The notes under the pieces: model-generated | Seen by the model: only the letters and a program-made list of their open reading frames with translations | The model's database searches: none | Told to the model about the DNA's origin: nothing | In this document: positions 20,173-27,290 of the stretch, piece by piece | How the letters are laid out: each line of letters begins with the position of its first letter | Numbering within the stretch: the stretch's first letter is position 1 | Assembly (NCBI RefSeq): GCF_027105095.1 | Contig: NZ_CP114278.1 | Span: 1,736,001-1,800,000 of the forward strand | Length of the DNA stretch: 64,000 nt | Reading direction: 5' to 3' | Origin: Brevundimonas vesicularis | GTDB lineage: Bacteria > Pseudomonadota > Alphaproteobacteria > Caulobacterales > Caulobacteraceae | Made by a program: the position numbers and the translations under genes

Positions 20173-20658
20173 ATGAGCGACACGACCACAGCGGTGGCGA
20201 CGCAACCGGACTGGATGAAGGGGTTTCAGGCAGCGCCCGTGAAGCCGAAGGGCAACCCAGCGTGGGTGAGAGGCGGACCTAGCCCCAACCCGGCCGGTCG
20301 CCCGCGCGGGGTTCTGGATAAGCGGACGAAGGTGTCTCAAGCGCTCGCGGACGATGCACCGGCCATAGCCCGCGTGGTCGTTGAGGCAGCTCTGGAAGGC
20401 GACCTTCAAGCCGCTTCGCTCGTCCTCGCGCGTATCGCTCCGACGCTCCGCGCTCAGAGCCAGCCTGTTCAATTCGAGTTCGATGCAACGGCTTCGCTCG
20501 CACGTCAGGTGGAGCAGGTACTGGAAGGTATCGCCACCGGGCAAGTGCCACCCGACGTAGGTCAACAAATCATCTCAGCAGTCGAAGCGCTGGGAAGCCT
20601 TCGCGCAGTCGAGGATCTGGAACAGCGCATCGCACAGCTTGAGGATCGCCGAACATGA
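20173..20658 (+). CDS. DUF5681-domain protein, possibly small-terminase-like
   Basis: A 161-residue protein. Residues 28-42 contain the GNPAWVRGGPSPNPAGRPRG region, the Gly/Asn/Pro-rich signature of DUF5681. A helical region follows, and the C-terminus is a probable coiled coil (RAVEDLEQRIAQLEDRRT). From memory, DUF5681 genes are common in prophages and some sit where a small terminase subunit would be. If so, the island could redirect phage packaging as PICIs do; that is inference. The last 4 bases overlap the next gene. Confidence 0.72.
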   Translation: MSDTTTAVATQPDWMKGFQAAPVKPKGNPAWVRGGPSPNPAGRPRGVLDKRTKVSQALADDAPAIARVVVEAALEGDLQAASLVLARIAPTLRAQSQPVQFEFDATASLARQVEQVLEGIATGQVPPDVGQQIISAVEALGSLRAVEDLEQRIAQLEDRRT

Positions 20659-21026
20659 GCGGGTGGACCGAGGGAAAGCCGTTCGGCGTTCTGAAGCCGG
20701 GCCCAAGGGACAGCTTTGTGGTCGCCCTTGCCGACGGAAGGCGTATCGAGACGACCACAATCGACCGTTTCGAGGAGGTCGTCAGGCGCGCTCAGCGATT
20801 GGCGACAGAGACAGACTTAGCGGTCAAGGTGCTGCCGATGACGGCGCGTGAGTACATCGCGTTCGCTGGCATCCGCCCGACGGACTTGGCCGTATCGCCA
20901 GCTTCTCAGGCAGAACTGCGCCAACTCACCGTCGAGACCCTGCGCAAGGCGATGGTCGAAGCGCCCGAGCAATCGACCAGGGCGGAAGCGCGCGATCTGC
21001 TCAAATCGATGGGAGAGGTTGCGTGA
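20655..21026 (+). CDS. Hypothetical protein of the island, 123 aa
   Basis: ATG 20655 overlaps the DUF5681 stop and its own stop overlaps the next start, so it is an internal gene of a tightly coupled operon. The N-terminal half reads like a small beta-rich fold (FVVALADGRRIETTTIDRF), and the C-terminal half is helical (ELRQLTVETLRKAMVEAPEQ). No family was recognised. Codon use fits a real gene. Confidence 0.62.
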   Translation: MSGWTEGKPFGVLKPGPRDSFVVALADGRRIETTTIDRFEEVVRRAQRLATETDLAVKVLPMTAREYIAFAGIRPTDLAVSPASQAELRQLTVETLRKAMVEAPEQSTRAEARDLLKSMGEVA

Positions 21027-21205
21027 TCATCGACCTCAACAAGGACTGGATGAACGCGCCGGTGAAGCATGGCCTCACGCCTGACGAGCGGCAGCGGATG
21101 ATGGCCGTGACGACTGAGCGGGCACGGATGCGCAGGCTGGAAGCGGAAAACGCTGAGGCGACCCTAGTAGCGCTGGCTATGCTGCTGGCACGACGGGGGC
21201 GGTAG
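21023..21205 (+). CDS. Small hypothetical protein, 60 aa
   Basis: GTG 21023 overlaps the upstream stop (GTGA). The product is MIIDLNKDWMNAPVKHG followed by a long charged helix (RQRMMAVTTERARMRRLEAE) ending in ARRGR, a likely coiled coil. No family was recognised. The tight coupling supports translation. Confidence 0.5.
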   Translation: MIIDLNKDWMNAPVKHGLTPDERQRMMAVTTERARMRRLEAENAEATLVALAMLLARRGR

Positions 21206-21207
21206 GG

Positions 21208-21414
21208 TTGGGGCGGCACCGCACGCTCGCGGCCCGTGTGCGGCGGCTAGAGGCCCCTACGGTGCATCCTGTGCTTGCCGCGCTAGGTGGCGAGGACGGC
21301 TGGGTTCGCATTCAAGCTGAGGTGCAGGTAGGGCTAGCCGAAGGTCGTTATGACCGCCGCGACGTCCCGCACATCGTCAGTTGCTTGTCCGTCTGGTTGA
21401 ACGAGCCGAGTTAG
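21208..21414 (+). CDS. Small hypothetical protein, 68 aa
   Basis: The TTG start is 2 bp after the previous stop. The product is basic at its N-terminus (MGRHRTLAARVRRLEAP), followed by HPVLAALGGEDGW and an amphipathic segment. No family was recognised. It ends at 21414, 4 bp into a convergent minus-strand gene. It is the last gene of the plus-strand group and the least certain. Confidence 0.45.
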   Translation: MGRHRTLAARVRRLEAPTVHPVLAALGGEDGWVRIQAEVQVGLAEGRYDRRDVPHIVSCLSVWLNEPS

Positions 21415-21917
21415 CCGCCACCCGCCATGTGAGCTAACAGCAATGGCGTTGCGACGCTGCTGCTCAACTGCCACGCCTTTAGAACGGTGCCGCCCGCATC
21501 AGCCCATCCTTGAGCCTTCTCCACCGTTTCTTTGAACTGAACGATAATGCGACCCAATCCGCGAAGAACCCGTTCTGCGTCGAAGACATCTTGCGCCTGA
21601 TCACGCTGCAGCGCCTCGTACACCATCATCACATGACGGAAGGCCGCAAGCGTGTATCCAGCCCCCATCCAGCCCATGTACTCAAGCTGAAACCGCAGAC
21701 TCGCGAGTCCGTCCAAAATCGCTTGGCGCACAAAGTCGGGAGTGTCATGGGCCGTCCGCAATTCAGCGCAATATTCGTCGATCAGGCTCAAAAACTCTGT
21801 CACCTCTTCGTCGGTTAGCCGGGGAAACTTCACCACAGCGCGAACCTCGGTCGTCAGAATTGAACCGGCTGCCCGTGCTGCTGAATCAGTGTCAGACCAC
21901 AGCCTTGGTGGCTCCAT
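21411..21917 (-). CDS. Downstream part of a frameshifted hypothetical gene
   Basis: ATG 21917 would give 168 residues. The compelling similarity to a continuous protein begins only around LTTEVRAVVKFPRLTDEEV, downstream of the point where the overlapping upstream frame ends in ...HGQPVQF-stop. A -1 shift at about 21854-21862 would join the two into one protein of about 260 residues. The product is helical with no membrane segments, though SSSVATPLLLAHMAGGG at the end is hydrophobic. No family was recognised. Confidence 0.5.
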   Translation of the reverse strand: MEPPRLWSDTDSAARAAGSILTTEVRAVVKFPRLTDEEVTEFLSLIDEYCAELRTAHDTPDFVRQAILDGLASLRFQLEYMGWMGAGYTLAAFRHVMMVYEALQRDQAQDVFDAERVLRGLGRIIVQFKETVEKAQGWADAGGTVLKAWQLSSSVATPLLLAHMAGGG

Positions 21918-22195
21918 TGGTTGACTAACGAGGTGCCGTGAAACGCGGACTTGAACCCCTCTAGGTGCGCAAGCGCATCCTCCTTGTGGTCGTCGTCCAT
22001 TCCAGAGCGCCGAACGATAGAGGCCACCAAGTCCGCCCGCTCCAGAATGCACGCAAGGATGCGGTAGAAGGGGGTGGACCACGCACTTACGCCGAACTGC
22101 TCGGCGAGGAACTGAGCGCCCTTGGCGCTAGTCCCAACAGCGAGTCTTTTCGCAATCTCGCCAAGTTCGCGAGCTGGGTCTGTGATGGCAGCCAT
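21854..22195 (-). CDS. Upstream part of a frameshifted hypothetical gene
   Basis: A 113-residue frame from ATG 22195 (MAAITDPARELGEIAKRLAV) ending at a TGA after HGQPVQF. The frame of the gene at 21411-21917 continues the sense with LTTEVRAVV. The two frames overlap by 64 nt. No slippery heptamer is visible at the join (minus strand GTTCAATTCTGACG), so a true indel or sequencing error is likelier than programmed frameshifting. No family was recognised. Confidence 0.5.
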   Translation of the reverse strand: MAAITDPARELGEIAKRLAVGTSAKGAQFLAEQFGVSAWSTPFYRILACILERADLVASIVRRSGMDDDHKEDALAHLEGFKSAFHGTSLVNQWSHQGCGLTLIQQHGQPVQF

Positions 22196-22206
22196 TACCT
22201 GATGCT

Positions 22207-22326
22207 ATGCACCAATCGGAACAGGTCAAGAACAACTTGGTGGGCGGTGAAGATCGTTGGCCTATCGGCGACGCTGTGGCAATGATGGCTGGCGATGTGG
22301 TCAGTACCACTCGTGGGGCTTCGTAA
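22207..22326 (+). CDS. Possible 39-residue leader ORF
   Basis: An ATG at 22207 opens 39 codons (MHQSEQVKNNLVGGEDRWPI, then 19 more) ending at TAA 22324-22326, inside the 5' closing strand of the candidate structured RNA. No clear ribosome binding site precedes it. It could be a leader peptide linked to the RNA structure and the downstream gene at 22480, or chance. Confidence 0.2.
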   Translation: MHQSEQVKNNLVGGEDRWPIGDAVAMMAGDVVSTTRGAS

Positions 22327-22455
22327 CCCCGAAATGGCATAGGCCGGTCAAGTGTTCTTGGCCGGGCGGCTGTCGCGCATGTCCAAGGCTCTGCCCAAAG
22401 GCGGCAGCGCCTTGAGCTGTGCCCAGGGTTACGAACGCCCGGCTTCTCGCCGGGC
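22320..22455 (+). ncRNA. Candidate structured RNA: closed three-way junction plus trailing hairpin
   Basis: A perfect 10-bp closing stem joins 22320-22329 (TTCGTAACCC) to 22426-22435 (GGGTTACGAA). Inside are hairpin A, 22344-22352 with 22357-22365 (9 bp, one G-U, TGTT loop), and hairpin B, 22384-22389 with 22409-22414 plus 22391-22395 with 22403-22407. A GC-rich hairpin follows at 22437-22443/22449-22455 (7 bp, no T-run). It fills the gap before the nuclease-like gene. The strand is unproven, because the stems also form on the other strand. It could instead act as DNA (cruciform, transfer or attachment site) or as a leader of the downstream gene. Confidence 0.4.
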
Positions 22456-22479
22456 CGCTCCAGATGACGGAGCGAATGT

Positions 22480-22950
22480 TTGACCACGCAACCTCGATCT
22501 CAGTTCGATAGCGCCATGACTGGCAACGCGGGACTCAACTACGCGTCATGGCAGCTGTCCCGGCGCGGATGGCATGTAATGCCTACAATACGCAATGCGC
22601 GCGGTTCGGATCTGATTGTGACGGACAGCGAGGAGGCAGTGTTCTTCGGCGTCCAGTCGAAGGCGCTGAGTAGGCGTCAGGCGGTGCCGCTGGGCCAATC
22701 ACTTGAAGGCCTTCGTTCTGAATGGTGGGTTATCACCGTCGGTGCGAACTCGGACAATCCAACCTGTTTCATACTAAGCCGAGAGGAAGTCTGTGCAGCT
22801 GCATCCCAAGATAGAAATGGGGGGCGGTTCTGGCTTGAACCCCGCGAGTACGATTGTGAGCAGTACCGCGATGCATGGCAGCGCCTCGGTCAGCCCCGCT
22901 TGAGCGCTGGAGGAAGAAACTTGTCAATTTCGCCGGGGTTGAAGGTGTAG
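22480..22950 (+). CDS. PD-(D/E)XK-fold-like protein with a D..QxK variant site
   Basis: A 156-residue protein starting at TTG 22480 with GGAG 8 bp upstream. The N-terminal AGLNYASWQLSRRGWHVMPT helix-strand, then RGSDLIVTDS (Asp44), then FFGVQSKAL (Gln59-x-Lys61) follow the order of the PD-(D/E)XK nuclease fold, with Gln in place of the usual Asp/Glu. Similar Q-variants occur in some nucleases; others are inactive binders. Its 3' end overlaps the convergent CBASS effector gene by 61 bp. Function within the island is unknown; DNA processing or defence are both possible. Confidence 0.55.
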   Translation: MTTQPRSQFDSAMTGNAGLNYASWQLSRRGWHVMPTIRNARGSDLIVTDSEEAVFFGVQSKALSRRQAVPLGQSLEGLRSEWWVITVGANSDNPTCFILSREEVCAAASQDRNGGRFWLEPREYDCEQYRDAWQRLGQPRLSAGGRNLSISPGLKV

Positions 22951-23456
22951 TCTTCGAGATCCTGCAGGCCCTTCTGCGCCTTGCCATAGGCCTTTGGAGT
23001 TGTACCGGGAGCAGATTTATAGATCGCGGCCAATGCGTTCTGCAGCTCATCACGACGCTCCCTTGCGTGACTATCGGACAGCGCGCCGGTGGAGAGATCG
23101 GTCAACAGGGACAGGTAGGATTCACGAATTGCCCAAAGGTCAGCCGCTGTGTCACGATGCTTTTGCGCAGCGGCACCTGGGTCGAAGCCTTTCATATATC
23201 CAGTAACGAACAGGGATATCAGCGACACCAGCGCTGTGATCAGCTTCACCCAAAAATGGTCAGTGAACAGGAGGGCCAGAACTCCCGATGTGGTCAGGGC
23301 GGCTAGCGCAATCTGAGCCAACTTATAACGGGTTAGCGTCGTCGCACAGATATCGCCTTGTTTCTCATGGGTCTTGTGGGAATAGACCACGCGAGCGAAG
23401 CATTCGCGAACTTGACCTTCTAGAGTTCCAGTTTCGTCAGGGGTAGGTTGAGCCAA
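22890..23456 (-). CDS. SLATT-domain two-TM membrane effector of CBASS
   Basis: A 188-residue protein. I chose TTG 23456 because GGAGGGAG lies just upstream; ATG 23507 would add 17 residues deeper inside the CD-NTase gene. The SLATT pattern is clear: a helical LEGQVRECFARVVYSHKTHE, two hydrophobic helices (about residues 44-64 and 67-88, LAQIALAALTTSGVLALLF and VKLITALVSLISLFVTGYM), then a long helix including AAQKHRDTAADLWAIRESYL. SLATT proteins are predicted pore-forming effectors paired with nucleotide second messengers. It overlaps the CD-NTase stop by 20 bp, so the pair is translationally coupled. Confidence 0.82.
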   Translation of the reverse strand: MAQPTPDETGTLEGQVRECFARVVYSHKTHEKQGDICATTLTRYKLAQIALAALTTSGVLALLFTDHFWVKLITALVSLISLFVTGYMKGFDPGAAAQKHRDTAADLWAIRESYLSLLTDLSTGALSDSHARERRDELQNALAAIYKSAPGTTPKAYGKAQKGLQDLEDYTFNPGEIDKFLPPALKRG

Positions 23457-24318
23457 AAATCTCCCTCCACTTATTACGCGCTGTGTCGGGGCGGTTGTTG
23501 GACTCATAGTCGATTGCGCTGATCGCCAATGAGTACGCACTAGCTGCGGGCGTCTGAAAATTGCCCTTCTTCCACACAGATGAGCCGCTACCCGGCGCGC
23601 GCCAATAGTCTTTGGACCTGTCGATCCCAGCAAGATAAAGCAGGAAATCTCGGACGAGCCAGTCATGATACATATATGACTTGTCTCGGTGTGCCCATGT
23701 CTCGATGAACTGATACGCTAGCGTATCGATAAGCATTCCGCTTAAAGGGACCGCATGTTTGTCGCGCCAGATGCGCGCCATTCGCCCGATAGCCTTTAGG
23801 TTGCCGTTAGTCCCAGTATTGCGGGCGGCGAAGGCGTCCATCTCGGCTCGCGGATTGCATACCTTCCAACTACCTCCACCATTTGAGTCAGCGAACGTGA
23901 AGCTGCTGCCATCTTGGTTCAAGAACACCGGTAGAATTTCGAAGCGGATACCATCCGTGAAGTTCAGTGCCACGACCTGACCGTCACCGCCGATGTACGA
24001 GTTGGCGTAGGTGCGCAAAATTGAGCTTCGCACAGCCTGTAACAGTGCCGACTGACCGTTACCGGCATGTCCATTGTATTGATGATAGACGCTGGCGGGG
24101 AGCGTAAACGCGACATCGAGGTCGCTGACGCCGTTCGCCGCCGTGTCGCGGCCGTATGATCCCACATACAGGCTGTGCGCAGTTTCCGACTCCGTGTTCC
24201 AGAAGTCCTTGTTGAGTTGCTTGGTGATGCGCCTGTAGCGAGCGGAGATGCTGCCGACAGTGTCTGTCGGGATGAGGTAGTTGGCGCGGAAGGCGCGGAA
24301 GTTGTCAGCGACGCTCAT
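23437..24318 (-). CDS. CD-NTase (SMODS-type cyclic oligonucleotide synthase) of CBASS
   Basis: A 293-residue nucleotidyltransferase. The cGAS/DncV-like active site reads YVGSYGRDTA then NGVSDLDVAF: Gly53-Ser54, Asp66 and Asp68. The third acidic position is Glu127 in RFEILPVF. On phage infection such enzymes make cyclic di- or trinucleotides that activate a partner effector, here the SLATT protein encoded immediately downstream. ATG 24318 lies 76 bp downstream of the island tRNA on the same strand. No Cap2/Cap3 or HORMA/TRIP13 genes are present, so this looks like a minimal type I CBASS. The product nucleotide cannot be predicted. Confidence 0.87.
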   Translation of the reverse strand: MSVADNFRAFRANYLIPTDTVGSISARYRRITKQLNKDFWNTESETAHSLYVGSYGRDTAANGVSDLDVAFTLPASVYHQYNGHAGNGQSALLQAVRSSILRTYANSYIGGDGQVVALNFTDGIRFEILPVFLNQDGSSFTFADSNGGGSWKVCNPRAEMDAFAARNTGTNGNLKAIGRMARIWRDKHAVPLSGMLIDTLAYQFIETWAHRDKSYMYHDWLVRDFLLYLAGIDRSKDYWRAPGSGSSVWKKGNFQTPAASAYSLAISAIDYESNNRPDTARNKWREIFGSTYP

Positions 24319-24394
24319 CGGTCAAGCTTGGCACAGGATCGACGAAATTGCCAGAACGAACGAGGAACTTTTGGCGTGCGTCTGACCGAGCCGC

Positions 24395-24484
24395 TGGCGG
24401 AAGAGGTGGGATTCGAACCCACGGACGGCTTGCGCCGTCGCCGGTTTTCAAGACCGGTTCCTTAAACCACTCGGACACTCTTCC
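24395..24484 (-). tRNA. tRNA-Ser(UGA), complete copy carried by the island
   Basis: Read on the minus strand it is 90 nt with an encoded CCA. The acceptor stem GGAAGAG/CTCTTCC pairs perfectly. The anticodon stem is CCGGT/ACCGG with loop CTTGAAA (anticodon UGA). There is a long variable arm typical of tRNA-Ser (GACGGC/GCCGTC) and a T arm GTGGG/CCCAC. It differs from the reconstructed resident tRNA in the acceptor, anticodon-stem and variable-arm positions. It lies 145 bp downstream of the orphaned 5' half in the same direction and 76 bp upstream of the CD-NTase gene. Confidence 0.95.
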
Positions 24485-24629
24485 ATACCAACTCATCGCT
24501 GTCGCTTACGGTGGGCTTATGGGTGACTTGTCGTCATCCTAAGCCTCGCCCAAGACCGCCAGCTAAGCGGCTGTAACCACACTCCTATTCAGCCGCCCGT
24601 CCCGGTTCAAGGTCCAAGCCCGCATAAGC

Positions 24630-24668
<39 letters not shown>

Positions 24669-24773
24669 TTGCCGCCGCAGCGGAGGCGGACGCCATAGCA
24701 GGCGAACGGGTCATTAACCAAAGCGGAAATGTCTTCCGTCATCCTGTTTTCGTATTTTTTGCGAGGCGGGTCG

Positions 24774-25622
24774 ATGACGTTTGGACAGGGAGTGCGCGGC
24801 GCGCTGATCCTGGGGCTGTTTTCGCTGCTGGCCGCCTGTTCCACCGTCGGCGGAGCAGGCGTGCGCGGGACGGTCGCCGGGCGCGGCGAGGACCATCCGC
24901 CGGTCGTCAAGGACCCGGCGCCGATCGTGTCGGGGACGATGCGGCCCTATCAGGTGCGCGGGCGCTGGTACACGCCCAAGGAACAGCCGGACTACGAAGA
25001 GGTCGGGATGGCGTCCTGGTACGGCGACGCCTTCAACGGGCGGCCGACCTCGACCGGCGAACGATTCGACATGCATGCCCTGACGGCGGCGCATAAGACC
25101 CTGCCTCTGCCCGGTCTGGTGGAGGTGACGAACCTGGAGAACGGGCGGCGACTGGTGGTGCGGATCAACGACCGGGGACCGTTCGTGGACAGCCGGATCA
25201 TCGACCTGTCGCGCGAGGCGGCGAGCGAACTGGGGATGTTGTCGCAAGGCGTGGGGCGGGTGCGGGTGCGCTACCTCGGCCGGGCGCCGCAGCAGGGCGG
25301 GGGCACGCTGTTGCGAGCCTCGGCGCCGACGACGCGAGGTGCGGTCCCGGCGAGCCCGCACGTCAGCGCGCCGGTTATCGCCCCCGCGCCGGTCGCGGTT
25401 GCGGAGGTGACGACATTCTGGGTCCAGGCGGGCAGTTTCTCGGATCAGGTCGAGGCCGGGCGAATCGCCGACAGCCTGAGCGGCTGGGTGCGCGCCGATC
25501 GGGGCGCGGGGCGGTTCAACGTCGTGGTGGGGCCGTGGGATAGCGCCAATGCGGCCGAGGCGGCGCGTCAGTCGGTCGTGGCGCGGGGTTATGCGGGCGC
25601 CCTGTTGATATCCGGCAGCTGA
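24774..25622 (+). CDS. rlpA: Septal ring lytic transglycosylase RlpA-like lipoprotein with SPOR domain
   Basis: A 282-residue lipoprotein. I chose ATG 24774 after GAGGCGG; the N-terminus then has a short hydrophobic segment and lipobox LLAAC. The double-psi beta-barrel RlpA domain contains [19 protein letters not shown] (about residues 80-98), the [10 protein letters not shown] motif and [12 protein letters not shown]-terminal SPOR domain ([19 protein letters not shown]) binds denuded septal glycan. It acts at the outer membrane during division. It is the first intact gene right of the island. Confidence 0.9.
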   Translation: MTFGQGVRGALILGLFSLLAACSTVGGAGVRGTVAGRGEDHPPVVKDPAPIVSGTMRPYQVRGRWYTPKEQPDYEEVGMASWYGDAFNGRPTSTGERFDMHALTAAHKTLPLPGLVEVTNLENGRRLVVRINDRGPFVDSRIIDLSREAASELGMLSQGVGRVRVRYLGRAPQQGGGTLLRASAPTTRGAVPASPHVSAPVIAPAPVAVAEVTTFWVQAGSFSDQVEAGRIADSLSGWVRADRGAGRFNVVVGPWDSANAAEAARQSVVARGYAGALLISGS

Positions 25623-25671
25623 TCGCGCGAGCGGGCTTGCGCCGGGCGGCGTCGGCGCGCCATGAAGGCGC

Positions 25672-26304
25672 GTGACCCGTGGACAATTCATCAGCTTCGA
25701 AGGCGGCGAGGGCGCCGGCAAATCGACCCAGGTCGGGCGGCTGGTCGCGCGGCTGCAGGCGGTATTGGGCGAGCGCAAGGTCGTGCGCACGCGTGAGCCG
25801 GGGGGCTCAAAGGGCGCGGAGGTGATCCGCAATCTGGTGGTGGCCACCGATGCCGAGCCGTGGTCGGCCATGACCGAGACGCTGTTGATGTACGCCTCGC
25901 GCTCGGACCATCTGGAGCGCACCATCCGCCCGGCGCTGGCGGCCGGCGACTGGGTGGTGTGCGACCGGTTCGCCGATTCAAGCCGGGCCTACCAGGGCGC
26001 TGGCGGCGGCGTGGCGCAAAGCTTCATCGAACAGATCGACGCGGGCGTGGTCGGGGACGACCAGCCGGACCTGACCCTGGTGTTCGACCTGCCGGTCGAG
26101 GTCGGGCTGGAACGGGCGTTCGGGCGCGGCCTGTTCGAGACGCGGTTCGAATCCAAGGGGCTGGAATTCCATCAGCGCCTGCGCGAGGGCTTCCTGCGCA
26201 TCGTCGAGGCCAATCCGCAGCGTTGCGTGCTGATCGACGCGGTCGGATCGCTGGACGAGGTCGAGGCGCGGGTCTGGCAGGCGGTTCAGGACCGGCTGCT
26301 GTGA
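25672..26304 (+). CDS. tmk: Thymidylate kinase
   Basis: A 210-residue kinase converting dTMP to dTDP. It begins with P-loop FISFEGGEGAGKSTQ (residues 6-20), has RTREPGGSKGAEVIR and DRFADSSRAYQGAGGG (the dTMP-binding DR(F/Y) motif). The start is GTG 25672. Its stop overlaps the holB GTG (GTGA), the usual tmk-holB coupling. Confidence 0.95.
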   Translation: MTRGQFISFEGGEGAGKSTQVGRLVARLQAVLGERKVVRTREPGGSKGAEVIRNLVVATDAEPWSAMTETLLMYASRSDHLERTIRPALAAGDWVVCDRFADSSRAYQGAGGGVAQSFIEQIDAGVVGDDQPDLTLVFDLPVEVGLERAFGRGLFETRFESKGLEFHQRLREGFLRIVEANPQRCVLIDAVGSLDEVEARVWQAVQDRLL

Positions 26305-27290
26305 GCGATCACCCGCGTGACCGGTTCGACCTGATTCCTGATGCCGCGGCGGAGACGGCGTTTCTGGACGCCTGGGAACGGGGGCGATTGCACCACGCCT
26401 GGCTGTTGTGCGGGGTCGAGGGGACGGGCAAGGCGACCTTCGCCTATCGTGCGGCGCGGCGGCTGCTGGGGGCGGCGGCCGATCCGGCGTCGGGGCCGCT
26501 GGGCGCGCGGCGCGATGATCCGGTCAGCCGGCTGATCTCGGCCCAGTCGCATCCGGATCTTCTGGTGCTGGAACGTCTGGTCGAGGGGGGCAAGACCAAG
26601 AAGTCGATCTCGGTCGATCAGTCGCGCGAACTGCCGGAGTTCTTTTCCAAGAGCCCGTCGCAAGCCCAGTTCCGGGTGGCGATCATTGATGCGGCGGATG
26701 ACCTTAATCTCAATGCCGCCAACGCCTTGCTGAAGGTTCTTGAGGAGCCGCCAGAGCGCGGCGTGCTGTTCCTGGTGACCCATGCGCCGGGGCGGTTGCT
26801 GGCGACGATCCGGTCGCGGTGCCGGCGGCTGAGCTTTCCGATCTGGACGCCGGAACGGCTGGAAACCTTGGTGCGCAACCGGACGGGCGCGGAGCGTGAG
26901 GACGCCGAACACGCGGCGACCATGGCGGGCGGATCGCCGGGCGCAGCCCTGGCCCTGGCGTCCGGCGCGACGTTCGAGATGGACCAGCTGGCGCGGCGAT
27001 GGGTCGAGGGCGACGTGGACCGGGCCGAAGCCCTGGCCATCGCCGACCGGTTCCGCGGCGCCGAGGGGCAGGAGCGGTTCGAGACCCTGATGGACCGGTT
27101 GATCGCGGCGGTGCGGATGCGCGCCTTGCAGAGCGCGCCGGGCGCCGGCAATCGATGGGCCGAGCTGTGGGAGCGGTTGCAGCCGCTGCCGGAACGGGCG
27201 GCGGGACTGAACCTGGACAAGGCCGATGTGCTGGCGGGGGCTCTGGCGGATCTGAAGCGGGTCCAGGCGCAGCAGGAGCGAATGGGCTGA
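26301..27290 (+). CDS. holB: DNA polymerase III subunit delta'
   Basis: A 329-residue clamp-loader subunit. GTG 26301 overlaps the tmk stop. The AAA+ region has a P-loop-like GVEGTGKATFAYRAARR, VAIIDAADDLNLNAANALLK with the sensor-1 context, the EEPP(E) turn and the SRC motif IRSRCRRLSFP. It works in the pol III clamp loader. Its TGA overlaps the tatD ATG. Confidence 0.93.
   Translation: MSDHPRDRFDLIPDAAAETAFLDAWERGRLHHAWLLCGVEGTGKATFAYRAARRLLGAAADPASGPLGARRDDPVSRLISAQSHPDLLVLERLVEGGKTKKSISVDQSRELPEFFSKSPSQAQFRVAIIDAADDLNLNAANALLKVLEEPPERGVLFLVTHAPGRLLATIRSRCRRLSFPIWTPERLETLVRNRTGAEREDAEHAATMAGGSPGAALALASGATFEMDQLARRWVEGDVDRAEALAIADRFRGAEGQERFETLMDRLIAAVRMRALQSAPGAGNRWAELWERLQPLPERAAGLNLDKADVLAGALADLKRVQAQQERMG

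Noticed and set aside
22320-22435. An integron attC site
   Set aside because: Size and terminal repeats are similar, but the ends do not match RYYYAAC/GTTRRRY and no gene-cassette array or integron integrase is present.
22320-22455. A retron non-coding RNA
   Set aside because: Inverted terminal repeats around hairpins resemble msr-msd, but no reverse transcriptase gene is nearby in the island.
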